NCBI GenBank assembly: GCA_917880885.1
Contig: OU862912.1
Location: 50,703,117-50,767,116 of the forward strand
Reading direction: 5' to 3'
Source of the DNA: Limnephilus marmoratus
Taxonomy: Eukaryota > Arthropoda > Insecta > Trichoptera > Limnephilidae
DNA: 64,000 bases
Below the pieces are notes generated by a model, which worked only from the letters and a program-made list of their open reading frames with translations, was not told the DNA's origin and searched no databases. Below, one piece after another: positions 29,900-41,044 of the stretch (position 1 is its first letter; each line of letters opens with the position of its first letter). The translations under genes were made by a program, and so were the position numbers.

Positions 29900-30220
29900 T
29901 ATTGTTTTCGTTAATAAATAGTTTCTTCCTGCGTGTCCTTTCGCATTCGTCCCTGTTCCCCCTCCGCCTCCCCTTCCCAATGTCCTCTTCCTCTCCCCTC
30001 CACCTTCCCCGCCTTTCCCCTCCCCTCTCCCTGGGCGTGCGCACAACAACTCACCAAAATTTCATCGCAACCGGATGAATAGTATAGGAAATAATTTCAT
30101 AACGCTATAGCCCACTATTTTGTATAGAAACTTTCGCGGGTACGTTCACATCAAATCACCAAAGTTTCATCGCAATCGGATGAATAGTTTAGGAACAAAT
30201 AAAGGATAATAAACAAAGAA
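29900..30220 (-). mobile_element. Helitron-like fragment
   Basis: The CT-rich stretch at 29930-30030 is the reverse complement of 34440-34530, ahead of the Helitron end. The repeated phrase CACCAAAATTTCATCGCAACCGGATGAATAG is typical of insect Helitrons. No terminus is visible. I make no claim about coding. Confidence 0.5.
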
Positions 30221-30514
30221 CCATTCATTTTTATATATTTAAATACCAATCTAATACTAGCAGTTAAAAACCCGCTCCGCAAGTTTTTGGTCCCAGGCCC
30301 CGCGGGCGGCTTTTAGTTTGAGTGTAGGTAACCATTTTATAAATCCGATAAGAACTGGTTCCAAAAATAGCCAGTAGCCAGTTCCTCGGATCCACTGTGA
30401 TCCAGTTAAGGCTAGTCACCGAGTTAAAGTAACCGTGACAGGCAATGGCGCTATAATATGTAATCTCTCCATATCCGGAAAGATACTTCCGTAGTACTTT
30501 TTTTGGTAATTTTT

Positions 30515-30815
30515 TGGGATTAGTGTCCATGGCTATTACGAATAATTTTTAGAAAAAAAACTTTAGATTCGCCTTAATTACTATAAAAGGAAACTTTTTG
30601 CATCACGGCCGGCAGAAAATAATGCATTTTAATTTTCAATTTCGTTAAATAAAATTTCACTTCGCGAACCGATACTACGACAGCCCTCCCGCCATTTTGT
30701 CACTGTTATGTTGGTATCCCTGACCTGATACAAACAAGAGCTAGATACGATTGTAGCCGACTTCGTGGGATAAATGATGAGGCGCGTAATTATGAAAAAC
30801 AGAATGAATAATAGG
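30515..30815. repeat. Single arm of the 1.3-kb fold-back family
   Basis: GGGATTAGTGTCCATGG, CACGGCCGGCAGAAAATAAT and GAGCTAGATACGATTGTAGC match the left arm at 1281-1565. No second arm follows. Confidence 0.8.
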
Positions 30816-30837
30816 TATAATGTAAAAATTTACCCGT

Positions 30838-31375
30838 TTTATTACAATAACTCCACACAGAAGGCCCAGAGGAAAATGATTTCCCTCTGGGCCTATGTCA
30901 TCTGAGATGCTGTGTGGAGGGTCTTTTTGAGGAGAGGAAGGAACGAACATTGGTCTTAAGGAGACCCATGTTGTAGGTTGTAGGAAGGAGGAAACACAGA
31001 GGCCGGCAAATCATTCCACCGCCGAGCCGTTGAGCACGAGAACGAGTCGAAGAAGGGACCCGTTGTCATGTGGTATATATCACCTGGTACATATGCTGAA
31101 CACGCGTTTGGCGTGTTTCCCGACTATGCACCGCTGCCGAAGGGATCAATGACGCTAGTTCCTCGGAGCACATTGTAATACCGGTAGAGAATCTATCAAA
31201 CGCACCGCCCGTTTCTGCACAGAGTCTAGGGTATTTTTCAGGTATTTTGGAGCTCCAGGCCAGAGGTGGCTGCCAAATTCAGCCGTGGGGTGCACTTGTG
31301 ATTTGTACAGGGTTAGCAGTTGTGTACTATTAAAGTATCTGCGGGCCCTGTACAGTACGTCCAGTTTTTGGGAGA
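30838..31375 (-). mobile_element. LINE 3' fragment
   Basis: This is a diverged copy of the LINE at 23191: the 3' hairpin (30866-30896), the GAGTCGAAGAAGGGACC block and the CGCGTTTGGCGTGTTTCCCG block are all present. It has frameshifts and a 40-bp deletion relative to that copy. Confidence 0.75.
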
Positions 31376-32176
31376 CTTATACCTAGGGTAGAAACGTCCA
31401 CATGCGAGCTGTTGACGTACGTGTCTTGTGACGAATTCTTGAATTAAAAACCCATTTACAACCGTAGTTATGTTTAAAATTCCACGTACACAGATGTTAT
31501 TTGTGGCGCAACGCGTACGGCGCGGAGTCAACATGCACTCGAAACTGGGTTCTGAAATTTAACCACGCTGACGCCTTGGTAATAATAACGTTCGATGGTA
31601 CCTAGCATACCTATTTAAAATACCTATAATTCTTGATTGGATTTAAAGTATTCGATTTGGGTAAGTAGATATCACAGGTGAGTACTTCAATTAAATTAAT
31701 TTAAATCGTTTATTTGAAAACTAAATTTGATTAAGAAAAATCAATGGTTTGCAAAATGTTATTCTCAGAGTATAACACATGGTTGACAGTTTTGTAAGAG
31801 TTTTTGTGATATGTTAAAAAAAACTTTTCAGATGTATTGTTATGTGGTTGTAATAATCCTGAAACGTTAGCGAGGGTGGAAAGAAGATATTTTGAAAGTT
31901 TCTAACATTTCATTATATATGTAGCAATACATAAAGGACAAACAAACAAGCAAGCAAATATACATTAATGTATATTTATATATACATGGATGTAGCAAGT
32001 AAAGCAGCATATTTTTTCATGAAATTCAACTCAAGCTAAAGGTTGTAAAAATCATGCATCATCGTGTAATTACGAGTATAATAATTTCATCGAAAAAGAA
32101 AATAAGATCATCCCAGTCATACCTACATCAATGATTATTATTATTTGAAAAATATAATTAAAAAACTAAAACTGAG
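31376..32176. other. No gene recognised
   Basis: The DNA is AT-rich with a short GC-richer piece at 31380-31560 and no convincing ORF, repeat boundary or RNA gene. Confidence 0.4.
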
Positions 32177-32296
32177 GCCAACGGCCCGCGGTGTTCCCAA
32201 GCGTGTTCACCCATCCAAGTACTGACCGCGCCCAATGTTGCTTAACTTCGGTGATCGGACGAGAACCGGTGTGTTCAACATGGTATGGTCGTTGGC
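32177..32296 (-). pseudogene. 5S rRNA copy 4, mutated and inverted
   Basis: The minus strand matches copies 1-3 except in the C-box region, where GTGACCGCTTGGG reads GTGAACACGCTTGGG (two extra bases), and in the 3' end (CGGGCCG for CGTGCCG). These changes disrupt the internal promoter and a helix, so it is probably a pseudogene. TTTTAGTTTTTT follows it. Confidence 0.8.
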
Positions 32297-32400
32297 GAAT
32301 GCTGAATAATTTATCTTCTGCTGTACTTACCTACCAAAAAGTCGGATGGTATGTAGATAATCTACGGTAACCTCTCCTGTGAAAAATCATTAAAAGTGAT

Positions 32401-32788
32401 TAAATAAACAAAACTTTTAACAAAACAAAAAAACGACTTCAAAAAATGCACTAAAAAATAAAAAAATAATTTCGTATTGTTCTACAACTTAATAATAAAC
32501 TTACTTTTTCTTCTCATCAATATGTAGGTTATAGGTGAGATGTGCTTGTGTCACACGCACGACTTGACGAGGTGAGAGGCGAGAGCGGGCCGCGGCGGGA
32601 GGGGAACTGTCAAGTGAACACGTCGGGCCGGGTAACTTGGCTGACACCGACCAACAATCGTACCTACATATTGATGAGTAGAAAAAGTAAGTTGATTATT
32701 AAGTTGTAGAAGAATACGAAATTATTTTTTTACTTTTTAGTGCATTTTTTGATGTCGTTTTTTTGTTTTGTTAAATTTTTTGTTTATT
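32401..32788. mobile_element. Fold-back MITE, ~128-bp arms
   Basis: Bases 32401-32530 are inverted at 32661-32788 (AACTTAATAATAAACTTAC against GTAAGTTGATTATTAAGTT and so on). The centre is a GC-rich island with GGGCCGCGGCGGGAGGGGAA. There is no ORF. Confidence 0.8.
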
Positions 32789-32969
32789 ATTGGATTTTTA
32801 GTGAATCTGAAGTACACTAACTAATTCGATTAAGATTCGGCCGAGTATCGTTAATTTGCTCTTAAGAATTGAAGAGTTCCGTTACTTTGTCATGGATCTC
32901 ATAATCAGAACCTAACCAAACTCTCATCAAACTACCCTTGAAGTAGGGATGTCGAATGTGAAAAAAAAT

Positions 32970-33050
32970 ATCGATATATCGATATTTATTAAAATATCAA
33001 TATCGACGTCGATATATCGAGGAAAAAATATCGATATATCGATAATGTCG
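32970..33050. repeat. TATCGATA palindrome cluster
   Basis: ATATCGATATATCGATAT occurs near 32971-32990, a TCGATATATCGA block near 33008-33020, and TATCGATATATCGATAATG near 33030-33047. TATCGATA is the DNA-replication-related element bound by DREF in flies, but this may be only the end of a transposon (the flank AGGGATG is a common hAT-like end). Confidence 0.5.
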
Positions 33051-33619
33051 TCGAACAATGCGTTACGTAACATGTTTTTTTATTTAGATAAAAAACTAGG
33101 GAATTAAAGTCTTCCAAGTTGGCAACCCTTTTCGTTCTCGAAATCTCTGTTTTATTTATCACCGTAAACGCGATTAAAACAAGAACAAGGTATATGACTT
33201 TTCAAATAGGTGTTGATATGAGTTGATCCTGGGTTGACACGAAACCGTAATCTACTAATCAATTTTTTTTTATTCTTTTCAGGTTTAATTTTTAGAACTC
33301 CATTTCAATTTAAAGTTTTTTGTATTTAATGATATAATTATTATTTATTTAAAAACACAGTTTATTTTTAAAAAAGTTTTACGGTTTAATTATTAAGTGA
33401 AACAGCTGTTTGCGTAGTAATAACTGCACCACAGAGTTTGCTTATAAGTAATTTGTTTTTTTATTAACAAATTAAAAAATATTTTTTTTTTTTTAAACAT
33501 ATATTTTTAGCATGTAATTATTAACCCCACTAGGGTTCGCCTGTATCGGGGTATTATTAGTATTACTAGAAATTATTAGTACGACAGAATTAAATTGAAT
33601 TTAATTTTTATTTATAAAT

Positions 33620-34128
33620 CTAATAACGACAAAACTGAGGAAACTCGTCTATTTCTTTAAAAATGTTAGATATATATTAAATAAAAAACAACTGAAACAA
33701 GTTTATTGTGCTCTTATACAATCATCACTTGAATATGGTATTATCAGCTGGGGAAGTGCTACAAATACTTGCCTTGGAGCCTTTAGTAAAGATTAAAAAA
33801 CTAATTTTGAAGGTTATTCTTAAAGTCCCGTTGAGAACGAGCACTGATTTTATTTGACACTAAATGTTCCTAACCTGCAAAAATTGTATTAAAAAATATC
33901 CTGCTTCATCAATTTAAAAATACACACATGTTTGAAGAACGAATAAGCCCAAGAGCCTTAGGAGAGTCAAATGTAAAATCTTTTAACATCCCAGTTTGTC
34001 AAACTTCTTATGGGCAAAGAAGTTTTAAATATAATGCAACAAAACTGTTCAATTCTCTACCTCCTAAAATTAGAAACACGCAAACCAAAAGTGCATTTAA
34101 AAGTAAAATCTTTGATCACCTTAAATAA
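33620..34128 (+). pseudogene. CR1-like LINE RT C-terminal fragment
   Basis: Reads KLVYFFKNVRYILNKKQLKQ, then IQSSLEYGIISWGSATNTCL and after frameshifts SYGQRSFKYNATKLFNSLPP. These are C-terminal RT motifs (YGI..WG, YNATKLFNSLPP). Two or more frame breaks make it a pseudogene. Confidence 0.7.
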
Positions 34129-34561
34129 ACACATCCATCACAAGTATTTAATAACATACTTACCTTTATACCTACTGTGTGTATATATGTAACCATGTAC
34201 CTATTGCAATCTTCTATATATATATGTAACATACTTGAATTGTATATTTGATGAAAAAGAGATTTTATATCAACCTGTCATTTTCATAATATTACTTAAA
34301 CAAAATCTTAGATAACCACTCTGTAAATTGCCATCTCAACACAGGCGTTTCACATCTAGTGAGATGGGCAATTCGTCATTATTATAACCAAATGTAATAT
34401 GAAAATAATGAAATAAAATAAAAAATAAAAAAATAAATTCGGGAACGAACATGGTAGGGGAAGGTGAGGCGGAAGGGAACGGGACGAATGGGAAAAGACA
34501 CGCAGGGAGAAATAATTTCTTTATTAGTGGCATTGCAATGTACGCCGGGAACTCGCTACTA

Positions 34562-34923
34562 TCTTTACTTATCTTTACATAGTATAAAATGAAGTCGCTC
34601 ACGCTGTCTTTAAGTCTGTATGCTTAGATCTTTTAAACTACGCAACGGATTTTCATGCGATTTTCACAAATAGATAGAGTGATTCATGAGGAAGGTTTAG
34701 GTATATAATTTGTAAAGGTTTTGTGTAAATTGGTTGAAATATATAATATATAAAGGGAGCGGGCTGACAAGCGTGCAGCGGGCAGCGGGCTGGCAAGCGG
34801 ACTTTGTGGATTTGATATGTATACAAATTAACAGATGGCGTTGGTTATAAAGGTTGGGTAATGGCGTTGTCATTAGATGGCGTTGTTTCGTTAGCCACAG
34901 CAACATCTGGCCGGGTCTGCTAG
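34562..34923 (+). mobile_element. Non-autonomous Helitron, 362 bp
   Basis: It starts TCTTTACTTATC after an A, includes ACTACGCAACGGATTTTCAT, and ends CTGGCCGGGTCTGCTAG before a T. This fits Helitron insertion between A and T with a terminal CTAG. The 3' hairpin is weak, so the class is probable. Matching flank motifs lie at 29900-30220. Confidence 0.6.
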
Positions 34924-35534
34924 TTTTATAATAAATCTTTCCAATTTTGAAAATATCGGACTAGAACCTAGGTACCTACCTACCTATACAGAACGGATAT
35001 CTTACTTTATCTTGGTTTAAACATCGAAATACCCAGAAAGGTAAAGAGATCTCTCAAAAATTGTTAGGTATGGATATTGTGTATTTAAGTTTAAAGCCAA
35101 TTTATTTGCAAGATTTCCGTTTGTTAACACTTTGACGTCCAAATGATTCCGGTCCGAAATTACCGAACACCGTCTACGTTCGGCTATAAGAAACGGATAT
35201 TAACATTTATGGACCGGATGTAATACGTTCTTATCCTTGTCTGTGCTAAATCTACCGGAAGTGCATACAAATGCGCTGATTTCCTTGAAAATGATGCCTA
35301 ATTTCCGAATAAAATATGAAACAACTGGGTTCTTAAGAAATTACTTCCGTTTCAAGGAAATGGTAGGTACAACTTTAAAAAAAAAAACAATATATAAAAA
35401 CAACATAATTTTGAAATAATTCAATTGGTTTTGTAAACCAAAAAAAAATCGCAGGATATTTCCCAATCGTTTAAATGAATTAAAAACATATTTTAAAATA
35501 AATAAAAGTGCAGTATCTAGGTATTTTAGTTTTA

Positions 35535-35760
35535 TTTGGGAGGCGAGAATGGGTACACCACCCCGGGAACCTTTATTGGACAACCAACACCTCTGCCGTA
35601 GGTCACCCCAAGTGGTTCGCTACGTTACGTGATTTAGTAGGGGTGCCCGGGTTCATGGGGTGGGGTTTGACTAGGGCTTGGAGGCGGATGACAAGGGCAC
35701 ACTGAACCCCAGATTCCTACCCACCCCTTAAACTCTTTTCCATACCAGAACTCTCTTCTC
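35535..35760 (+). repeat. Dispersed repeat of the 'GTGGTTCGCTACG' family
   Basis: It has GTCACCCCAAGTGGTTCGCTA and GCCCGGGTTCATGGGGTG, shared with minus copies at 45821-46262 and 53723-54105 and a plus copy at 56700-57025. The copy ends in a T-rich tract without the usual hairpin tail. Confidence 0.65.
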
Positions 35761-35799
35761 CTTTTTTTTTTTATTTTTTTTTAATTTTTTTTTTATTTA

Positions 35800-36370
35800 T
35801 TTTATAATATACATTTAGATAATGAAGTAATTTGCGTACATGTTCATTTTAAAATACGTTAATACCACTCTTCCATGGAAGCATTAGCTTGTGTCTGGAA
35901 GAGTAGTGTACATTTTTAATGCTATATTTAAGTTCTTAAATTACAATGTGAATGTAAAAAACAATAAGTTGTAAGTTCGGTGATATGTAAATAGTTGCTA
36001 AAAACAATACAAAATTTAACTTATTTGAAGAACAGAGTATCACTTGGAAACTGAGTTATAAGTAGTTGTTCTTGAGATTAGATTAGTCGGAAACTTTTTT
36101 TTTAGTTTTTTTTTTTATATTATCTTTAAAATATTTTTTAACAGTGTTTATTAATTGGATTTTATCATTAATTTTTCTAATTTCATCCGGTAATCGGTTG
36201 AAAATAAGTCTTCCTTGATAAGTATAATAATTTTGTGCAAAGGAAGTGTTTAATTTTGGGCATGAGAAAATATATTTATGTCTAGTACGGTTTTCAGTTA
36301 TAAATTGATATTTTTCTTTTTCTTTTATAGTTTGAATCAATGCATTTCTATTGTATAGATCTTTGAATCT
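35800..36370 (-). mobile_element. LINE 3' end with RT C-terminal ORF
   Basis: The 110-codon frame includes LYNRNALIQTIKEKEKYQFI, then FAQNYYTYQGRLIFNRLPDE and IR, the C-terminal motif of CR1-like RTs. The minus-strand tail is A-rich. It is 5'-truncated. Confidence 0.7.
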
Positions 36371-36374
36371 TTTT

Positions 36375-36470
36375 CTTAAAAAGAACTCTCCACACAGCAT
36401 CCCCAAAGATGACATAGGCCCTGAGGGAAACCATTTTCCTCAGGGCCTCCTGTGTGGAGTTCACGTAAAA
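36375..36470 (+). repeat. Isolated LINE 3' tail with GGCCCTGAGG hairpin
   Basis: TCCACACAGCATCCCCAAAG and CCCTGAGGGAAACCATTTTC followed by CTCAGGGCC form the hairpin tail described at 23238, here in plus orientation after an unrelated LINE fragment. Confidence 0.75.
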
Positions 36471-36519
36471 ATATATTTATAGTGTCGTGTGTTTTGGCGT
36501 TCAAACAGTTAATTAAATC

Positions 36520-36625
36520 CATCAGTGGCGGTTTGTGACGCAGGGGAGGCTACAGCACCTTATTTAGGTACAGCCGTTTTTTTTGAGGCATAGCCTCCCC
36601 TGCCACATTGCATGACCCACCACTG
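36520..36625. mobile_element. Short hAT-like MITE (CAGTGGCGG ends)
   Basis: CAGTGGCGGTTTGTGACGCA and an end CCACCACTG surround a GGGAGGCTA/TAGCCTCCCC inverted pair. No clean duplication is visible. Confidence 0.5.
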
Positions 36626-36632
36626 ATTTATA

Positions 36633-36993
36633 CAGGGTGTCCGGGGGTAAAGTGCATTAACTTCGGGAGGTGATTCTACATACATTATGGTAGGAGTAAA
36701 AAAGATTAATAACTTTTTCTGAAATTCCTACTTTTTTTTCCCGTACAAAAAGATATATCTACTAAAAATCCTCAGTGTGAGATAAAATTTACTCGATAAA
36801 GTTGCTGTTAGCTTGCCGGGCGCGATTGTTACAACGTTGCTTAGTAATAATAATGCTGCCGGTCTAATTTTATCTTTTTACCACCAAACTACCCCTTAAA
36901 GTTGGAATTTCGAAAAAAGTTATTTATCTTTTTTACTTATGCTATCATGTAGAATCACCTCCCGAAGTTAATGCACTTTGCCCCCGGACACTG
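36633..36993. mobile_element. Tc1/mariner-type MITE, copy 2
   Basis: CAGGGTGTCCGGGGGTAAAG and CTTTGCCCCCGGACACTG are flanked by TA. About 50-bp inverted arms. It is 361 bp, like the copy at 27243-27603. Confidence 0.85.
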
Positions 36994-37407
36994 TAAAGAG
37001 CTGGGAACATACTAGGCCCACGCCACACTACGCGACGTAGGTAGACGTCATCATTTCCATATCTGGACTATTTACCATAATAATATTTAATAATATTTGG
37101 CTAATTTATATAGCGCCGTTTTTGTGAAAAATCACCTCAAGGGCGCTAGGGCACCATCCATACATTTTCTATGGAAACGGGTGCTTTAGAATCACACTAG
37201 CCCCACGCAACGCAAACCGACGCCCCCTACGCGACGCGGATCTGCCGCAGCCAGATCGGCGTGGGCCATGTGGAAGGTGGAGGGGGTATGGTCACGCCTA
37301 CTACGAGATGATTTTACATCTTTGTGGTGTTATCTAAGCATCTAACGTTATGTTTTGCAATATCTGTGGTTGTTTTTTCGACAGATATTATCCAAAAATG
37401 GGTGACA

Positions 37408-37414
37408 AACAGTT

Positions 37415-37475
<61 letters not shown>

Positions 37476-39620
37476 TTTATTTTTGTACATACAATAATGA
37501 AATTACATTTTTCAGATACATTTTTTATATAACGTGATTCACCTTTTTTTAGAGCATGCTCGTGTAAAAAAGGTGGAGCAGCGTGTGTGAAAAACTATTT
37601 AACATATTTTTTTAGAATTATAATAAATATTTTTTTATATATATACATATAAATATTCAAAACAAGATATATGAAATAGAATAGAAAAAAAAAAGAAAAC
37701 AGTATAAAAAAGAAGAAGAAGAGGAAGAGGAAGAGAGAAAAGAGAAAAGAATATAAAAGTAAATGGATTTCCAAAATCAATTGTCGAGAGACATTCTATT
37801 GTATTATTAAATTGAATTATTGTAATATGCTAATGATTTAGTGTTTTTATAGAACTTTTGAATTTTTTATAATTAATTTCCAATCTTAAGTTAAGGGGTA
37901 ACTGGTTAAACCACTTGACTCCAAAATATTTATAAAAATGTTGGGCTGTAGTGGTATTACAACGCGGGATAATTATAGAGCCAAGAATATTTGGTCTTTT
38001 GCTGTTTGAAATAGATAATGAGTTATCATTGTTGAAACAATCTTTGTGGATTTGTAAAAGTGTAATTTTTTTATAAATATTGTGTAGTGAAAGGACTTTA
38101 AATTCTTGAAATAATCTTATGGTGGGGAAATCATATGGTTTTTTTAGAATTATTTTTATTAATAATTTTTGGATGATTTCTAAAGGCATGAGAGAAATTT
38201 TGAATGCACCACCCCAACCAAGAATTCCATATTGTAATACAGATTAGATCAGTGAGAAATAGATAGTTCTTAATAGTTTAAAATTTAATATGTTTCGTAT
38301 TCTAAGAAAAATGTACATTAATTTTCTTAATCTTTCTACTGTTGCATTGATTTGTATTTTCCACTTTAAATTGCTATCTATAATTACACCGAGGTATTTT
38401 ATATTAGTTTTAACAGTGAGTACAGAGCAGTCAGGTTTACATAAATTTGTGTTTCTATTGCAATTGTATGAATGTATACTTATCATTAAATTTTCAGGGA
38501 ATGCATGTTTATTAATGGTGAACGGTATTACAAAGGTTTTTTCCGTATTAAGTGACAGCAAGTTTGAATCGAACCATTTTTTTAGGATGTTTAAGTCTAA
38601 TTCTGCTGTTTTCTGGGTTTCATTCCAAGTTAAACCTTCAGTTAGAATTGCTGTGTCGTCTGCATATGAAATGAGTTTAGATTTGATGTTAAGTTTAAAC
38701 ATATCGTTGACATAAATGATAAAAAGAATTGGCCCCAGTACAGTTCCCTGCGGGATGCCAAAATTCGTGGTCTGAGAATCGCTTATAAGGCCCTTTAATT
38801 TAACAAATTGCTCTCTATTAAATAGATAATTTTCGATCCAAGTTAAAGCATTGTCAGTTATACCAATTTTCGTTAGTTTAGAGATAAGGTTAGAGTGCGA
38901 TATACTGTCAAATGCTTTTCTTAAGTCAACAAATGTTCCAATACATTTTTTTTTACTATCTAAAGATTTATATATTTTAGATGTTAAATCAACGATAGCA
39001 TCTTGAGTGCTCAAATTTTTTCTAAAACCATATTGATGTGCATTTAATATGTTATTTTCTTTCACAAATTTAAATATTTGTTTTTTTACAACTTTTTCAA
39101 ATATTTTTGCAATGTTTGAAGTGAGAGAAATTGGCCTATAGTTACTGCTTAGACAGGGGTCCCCAGATTTAAAAATTGGGGTAATAATAGTTTTTTTGTA
39201 ATTTAAGGGAAAGTTGCCATTAACAAAACTTGTATTTATGATGTGTGCCAAAGGTTTGCAAAGTGAGTTAGAATTTCTTTTAAGTATTTCTACAGAAATA
39301 TTGTCATAACCAGGGGAAGAATTTCCTTTTAATTCATTAATAGTATCTTTGATTTCATCAGAGTTAGTTCGTTGAAATTGTGTTAGGGTGTTACAAGGAA
39401 TGGAAGGTGTTGGTAGATTATAATTATCATTATCTCTGTTTTTTATTTTAATTGCTAATTTTTCACCAACTGACCCAAAATAATTGTTTAAGATATTTGC
39501 ACATTTCAATGGATCTGTGTTGACATTGTAAATTGTGTTATCAATATCTGAGATTTTATTTATATTTGAATTTTTAGGTTTTTTTTTCATTGAAACTGTT
39601 AGACGGCACGAAGTTATTTA
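37408..39620 (-). mobile_element. 5'-truncated CR1-like LINE
   Basis: The RT frame runs 39590 down to 37832 with one in-frame TAA (38244-38246). A long poly(A) shows as T's at 37418-37468. It is inserted in the Harbinger element. I could not identify target duplications. Confidence 0.8.
37830..39590 (-). pseudogene. CR1-like reverse transcriptase with one nonsense codon
   Basis: From N to C terminus: SSPGYDNISVEILK, FKSGDPCLSSNYRPISLT, VDLRKAFDSI (catalytic block A), GIPQGTVLGPILF, YADDTAIL (catalytic YADD) and KYLGVIIDSNLKW. After the TAA the frame continues through QYGILGWGGAFKIS and WFNQLPLNLR. The N-terminal endonuclease is absent, so the copy is dead, though the RT core is well preserved. 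Confidence 0.85.
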
Positions 39621-39716
39621 TAAAATCAAATTACAGAATTATAGAGATTCTGCATACGCAGTGCAGCTTGGGAGGAAATTTCAGCCATTCATGGCATGAC
39701 TGTCAATATTATACCC

Positions 39717-40052
39717 CTATAATGAATGACAATCAAACCTTAGACACACTGCCAGTCTTTCTCTGATCCGAAAGGACTTTCGAAGTGTTTTCTTTTTTAT
39801 GTCATATTCAATTATGCTGTGAAGCTCTTCAAATACCACTTTACTCATACGGAAGTACATGAAGAATCGTCCGTCATCAGATTCTAGTTCCTTTACTAAA
39901 GTATGGAACTCTCCAAACATTTGTCTTTGTTTGTTAATGTTGTGGACCCAAATACTTCTCACTTTTTTCTTTTTACGAGAATATTGATTTAATAATAATA
40001 ATCGTAGCAAATCATCTTCATATTCGCTTTCAAGACATGGCAAAGCTGTCAT
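39717..40052 (-). pseudogene. HARBI1-like transposase N-terminal fragment
   Basis: Reads WVHNINKQRQMFGEFHTLVK, then FFMYFRMSKVVFEELHSIIE and RIRERLAVCLRF, the N-terminal part of Harbinger nucleases (the WVRP..., F.R...FDEL and ER...LRFL motifs). It stops before the DDE nuclease. The 5' end sits next to the right TIR. Confidence 0.8.
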
Positions 40053-40532
40053 CTGCTGAGAAGAGAATCACATAAACATAACCTAAAAAATAAATGTCAA
40101 ATGTGTCAAATCAAACGCGCCTGCGCACAATCAGAGACCCCTTGTCACGTGGTCACAGCGACGCGTACATACGTACATTGCGTCGCGTCGCGTAGCGTGA
40201 CGTGGGCTTAGTATGTTTATTTATTTATTTTATTTATTTATTTATTATAGATACAAAGAAAGCACAAATTATAATTTGAAAAGCTTTGCCTGTCCAACTA
40301 GGAAAGTTTCCCGTTCAAGGACAGACAAATTGACATGTTTAGTTCATATTAATATTATTCCTGAAATGTAGATACATAATTACATAACCAATACAAAAAA
40401 AAATCATTTTTCTCTGAAACTAAGCTGTGTAATAAAGAAAATGTATATAATATATATAAATATAAATATATAAAAAAATGTTCGTGGGTGGTTTGTATAT
40501 TTATGGTATGTTCCCAGCTTAAATCAGTGGCG

Positions 40533-40735
40533 GTTCATGCTATGACGCAGGGGGAGGCTATGCTTAAAAAAATAGAGAAACAGTTTCAATTAACCATGAA
40601 TATTTTCTTATTTCACTAGGAATTGTTTTCTAATTATGTAACACATCACGGCTGCTCACCGCGCCGAGCTACTATGCAACGCAGTACAAGAATACGCTAG
40701 TGAGGCAGAGATAGGGTTCGCCTCCGAGAGCCACT
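40533..40735. mobile_element. hAT-like MITE (CAGTGGCGG ends)
   Basis: CAGTGGCGGTTCATGCTATG and GAGAGCCACTG bracket about 200 bp. It shares GACGCAGGGG-GAGGCTA with the copy at 36520. No perfect duplication can be seen. Confidence 0.5.
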
Positions 40736-41044
40736 GATTTCATGTAGGCGGAGGGGAGTGAGAAAGTCACATGGAATCGAAACGAATAGTAGCCGTTGGG
40801 TCGCGCGTTGTTTAGTTCGAGGCGCGCCTCAAATAACGAACACTCGAAGTACAACCGATCATTTACGATTAGCTCTAGTGCTCTAGTGACCAAGTCTTGT
40901 TGGGTTTTGTGATAATACTCTGTAGGTACGTAAGGAGTACTGCTATTTTGATTAATTTAGTAGGGCGATATTGAGATTGCACATTATTATGATAGTTTAA
41001 AGAAAATAAAAGTTTAATTATTTTTTTTAGATGTAGGTATATCT

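Larger units (their letters stand above)
36997..40524. mobile_element. PIF/Harbinger element disrupted by a LINE and a second insertion
   Basis: The left terminus AGCTGGGAACATACTAGGCC and the rest of its ~40-bp TIR (CACGCCACACTACGCGACG) are inverted near 40166-40213 and 40505-40520, where a 290-bp insertion splits the right TIR (TATGTT on both sides). TAA flanks both ends. It contains a HARBI1-like fragment and the LINE at 37408-39620. Confidence 0.75.

Noticed and set aside
29834..30049. Gly/Arg-rich minus ORF
   Set aside because: It comes from a CT-rich low-complexity stretch of Helitron-like DNA.
37595..37780. Phe/Tyr-rich minus ORF
   Set aside because: It is the translation of a GA/AT-rich LINE 3' UTR tract and homopolymers.
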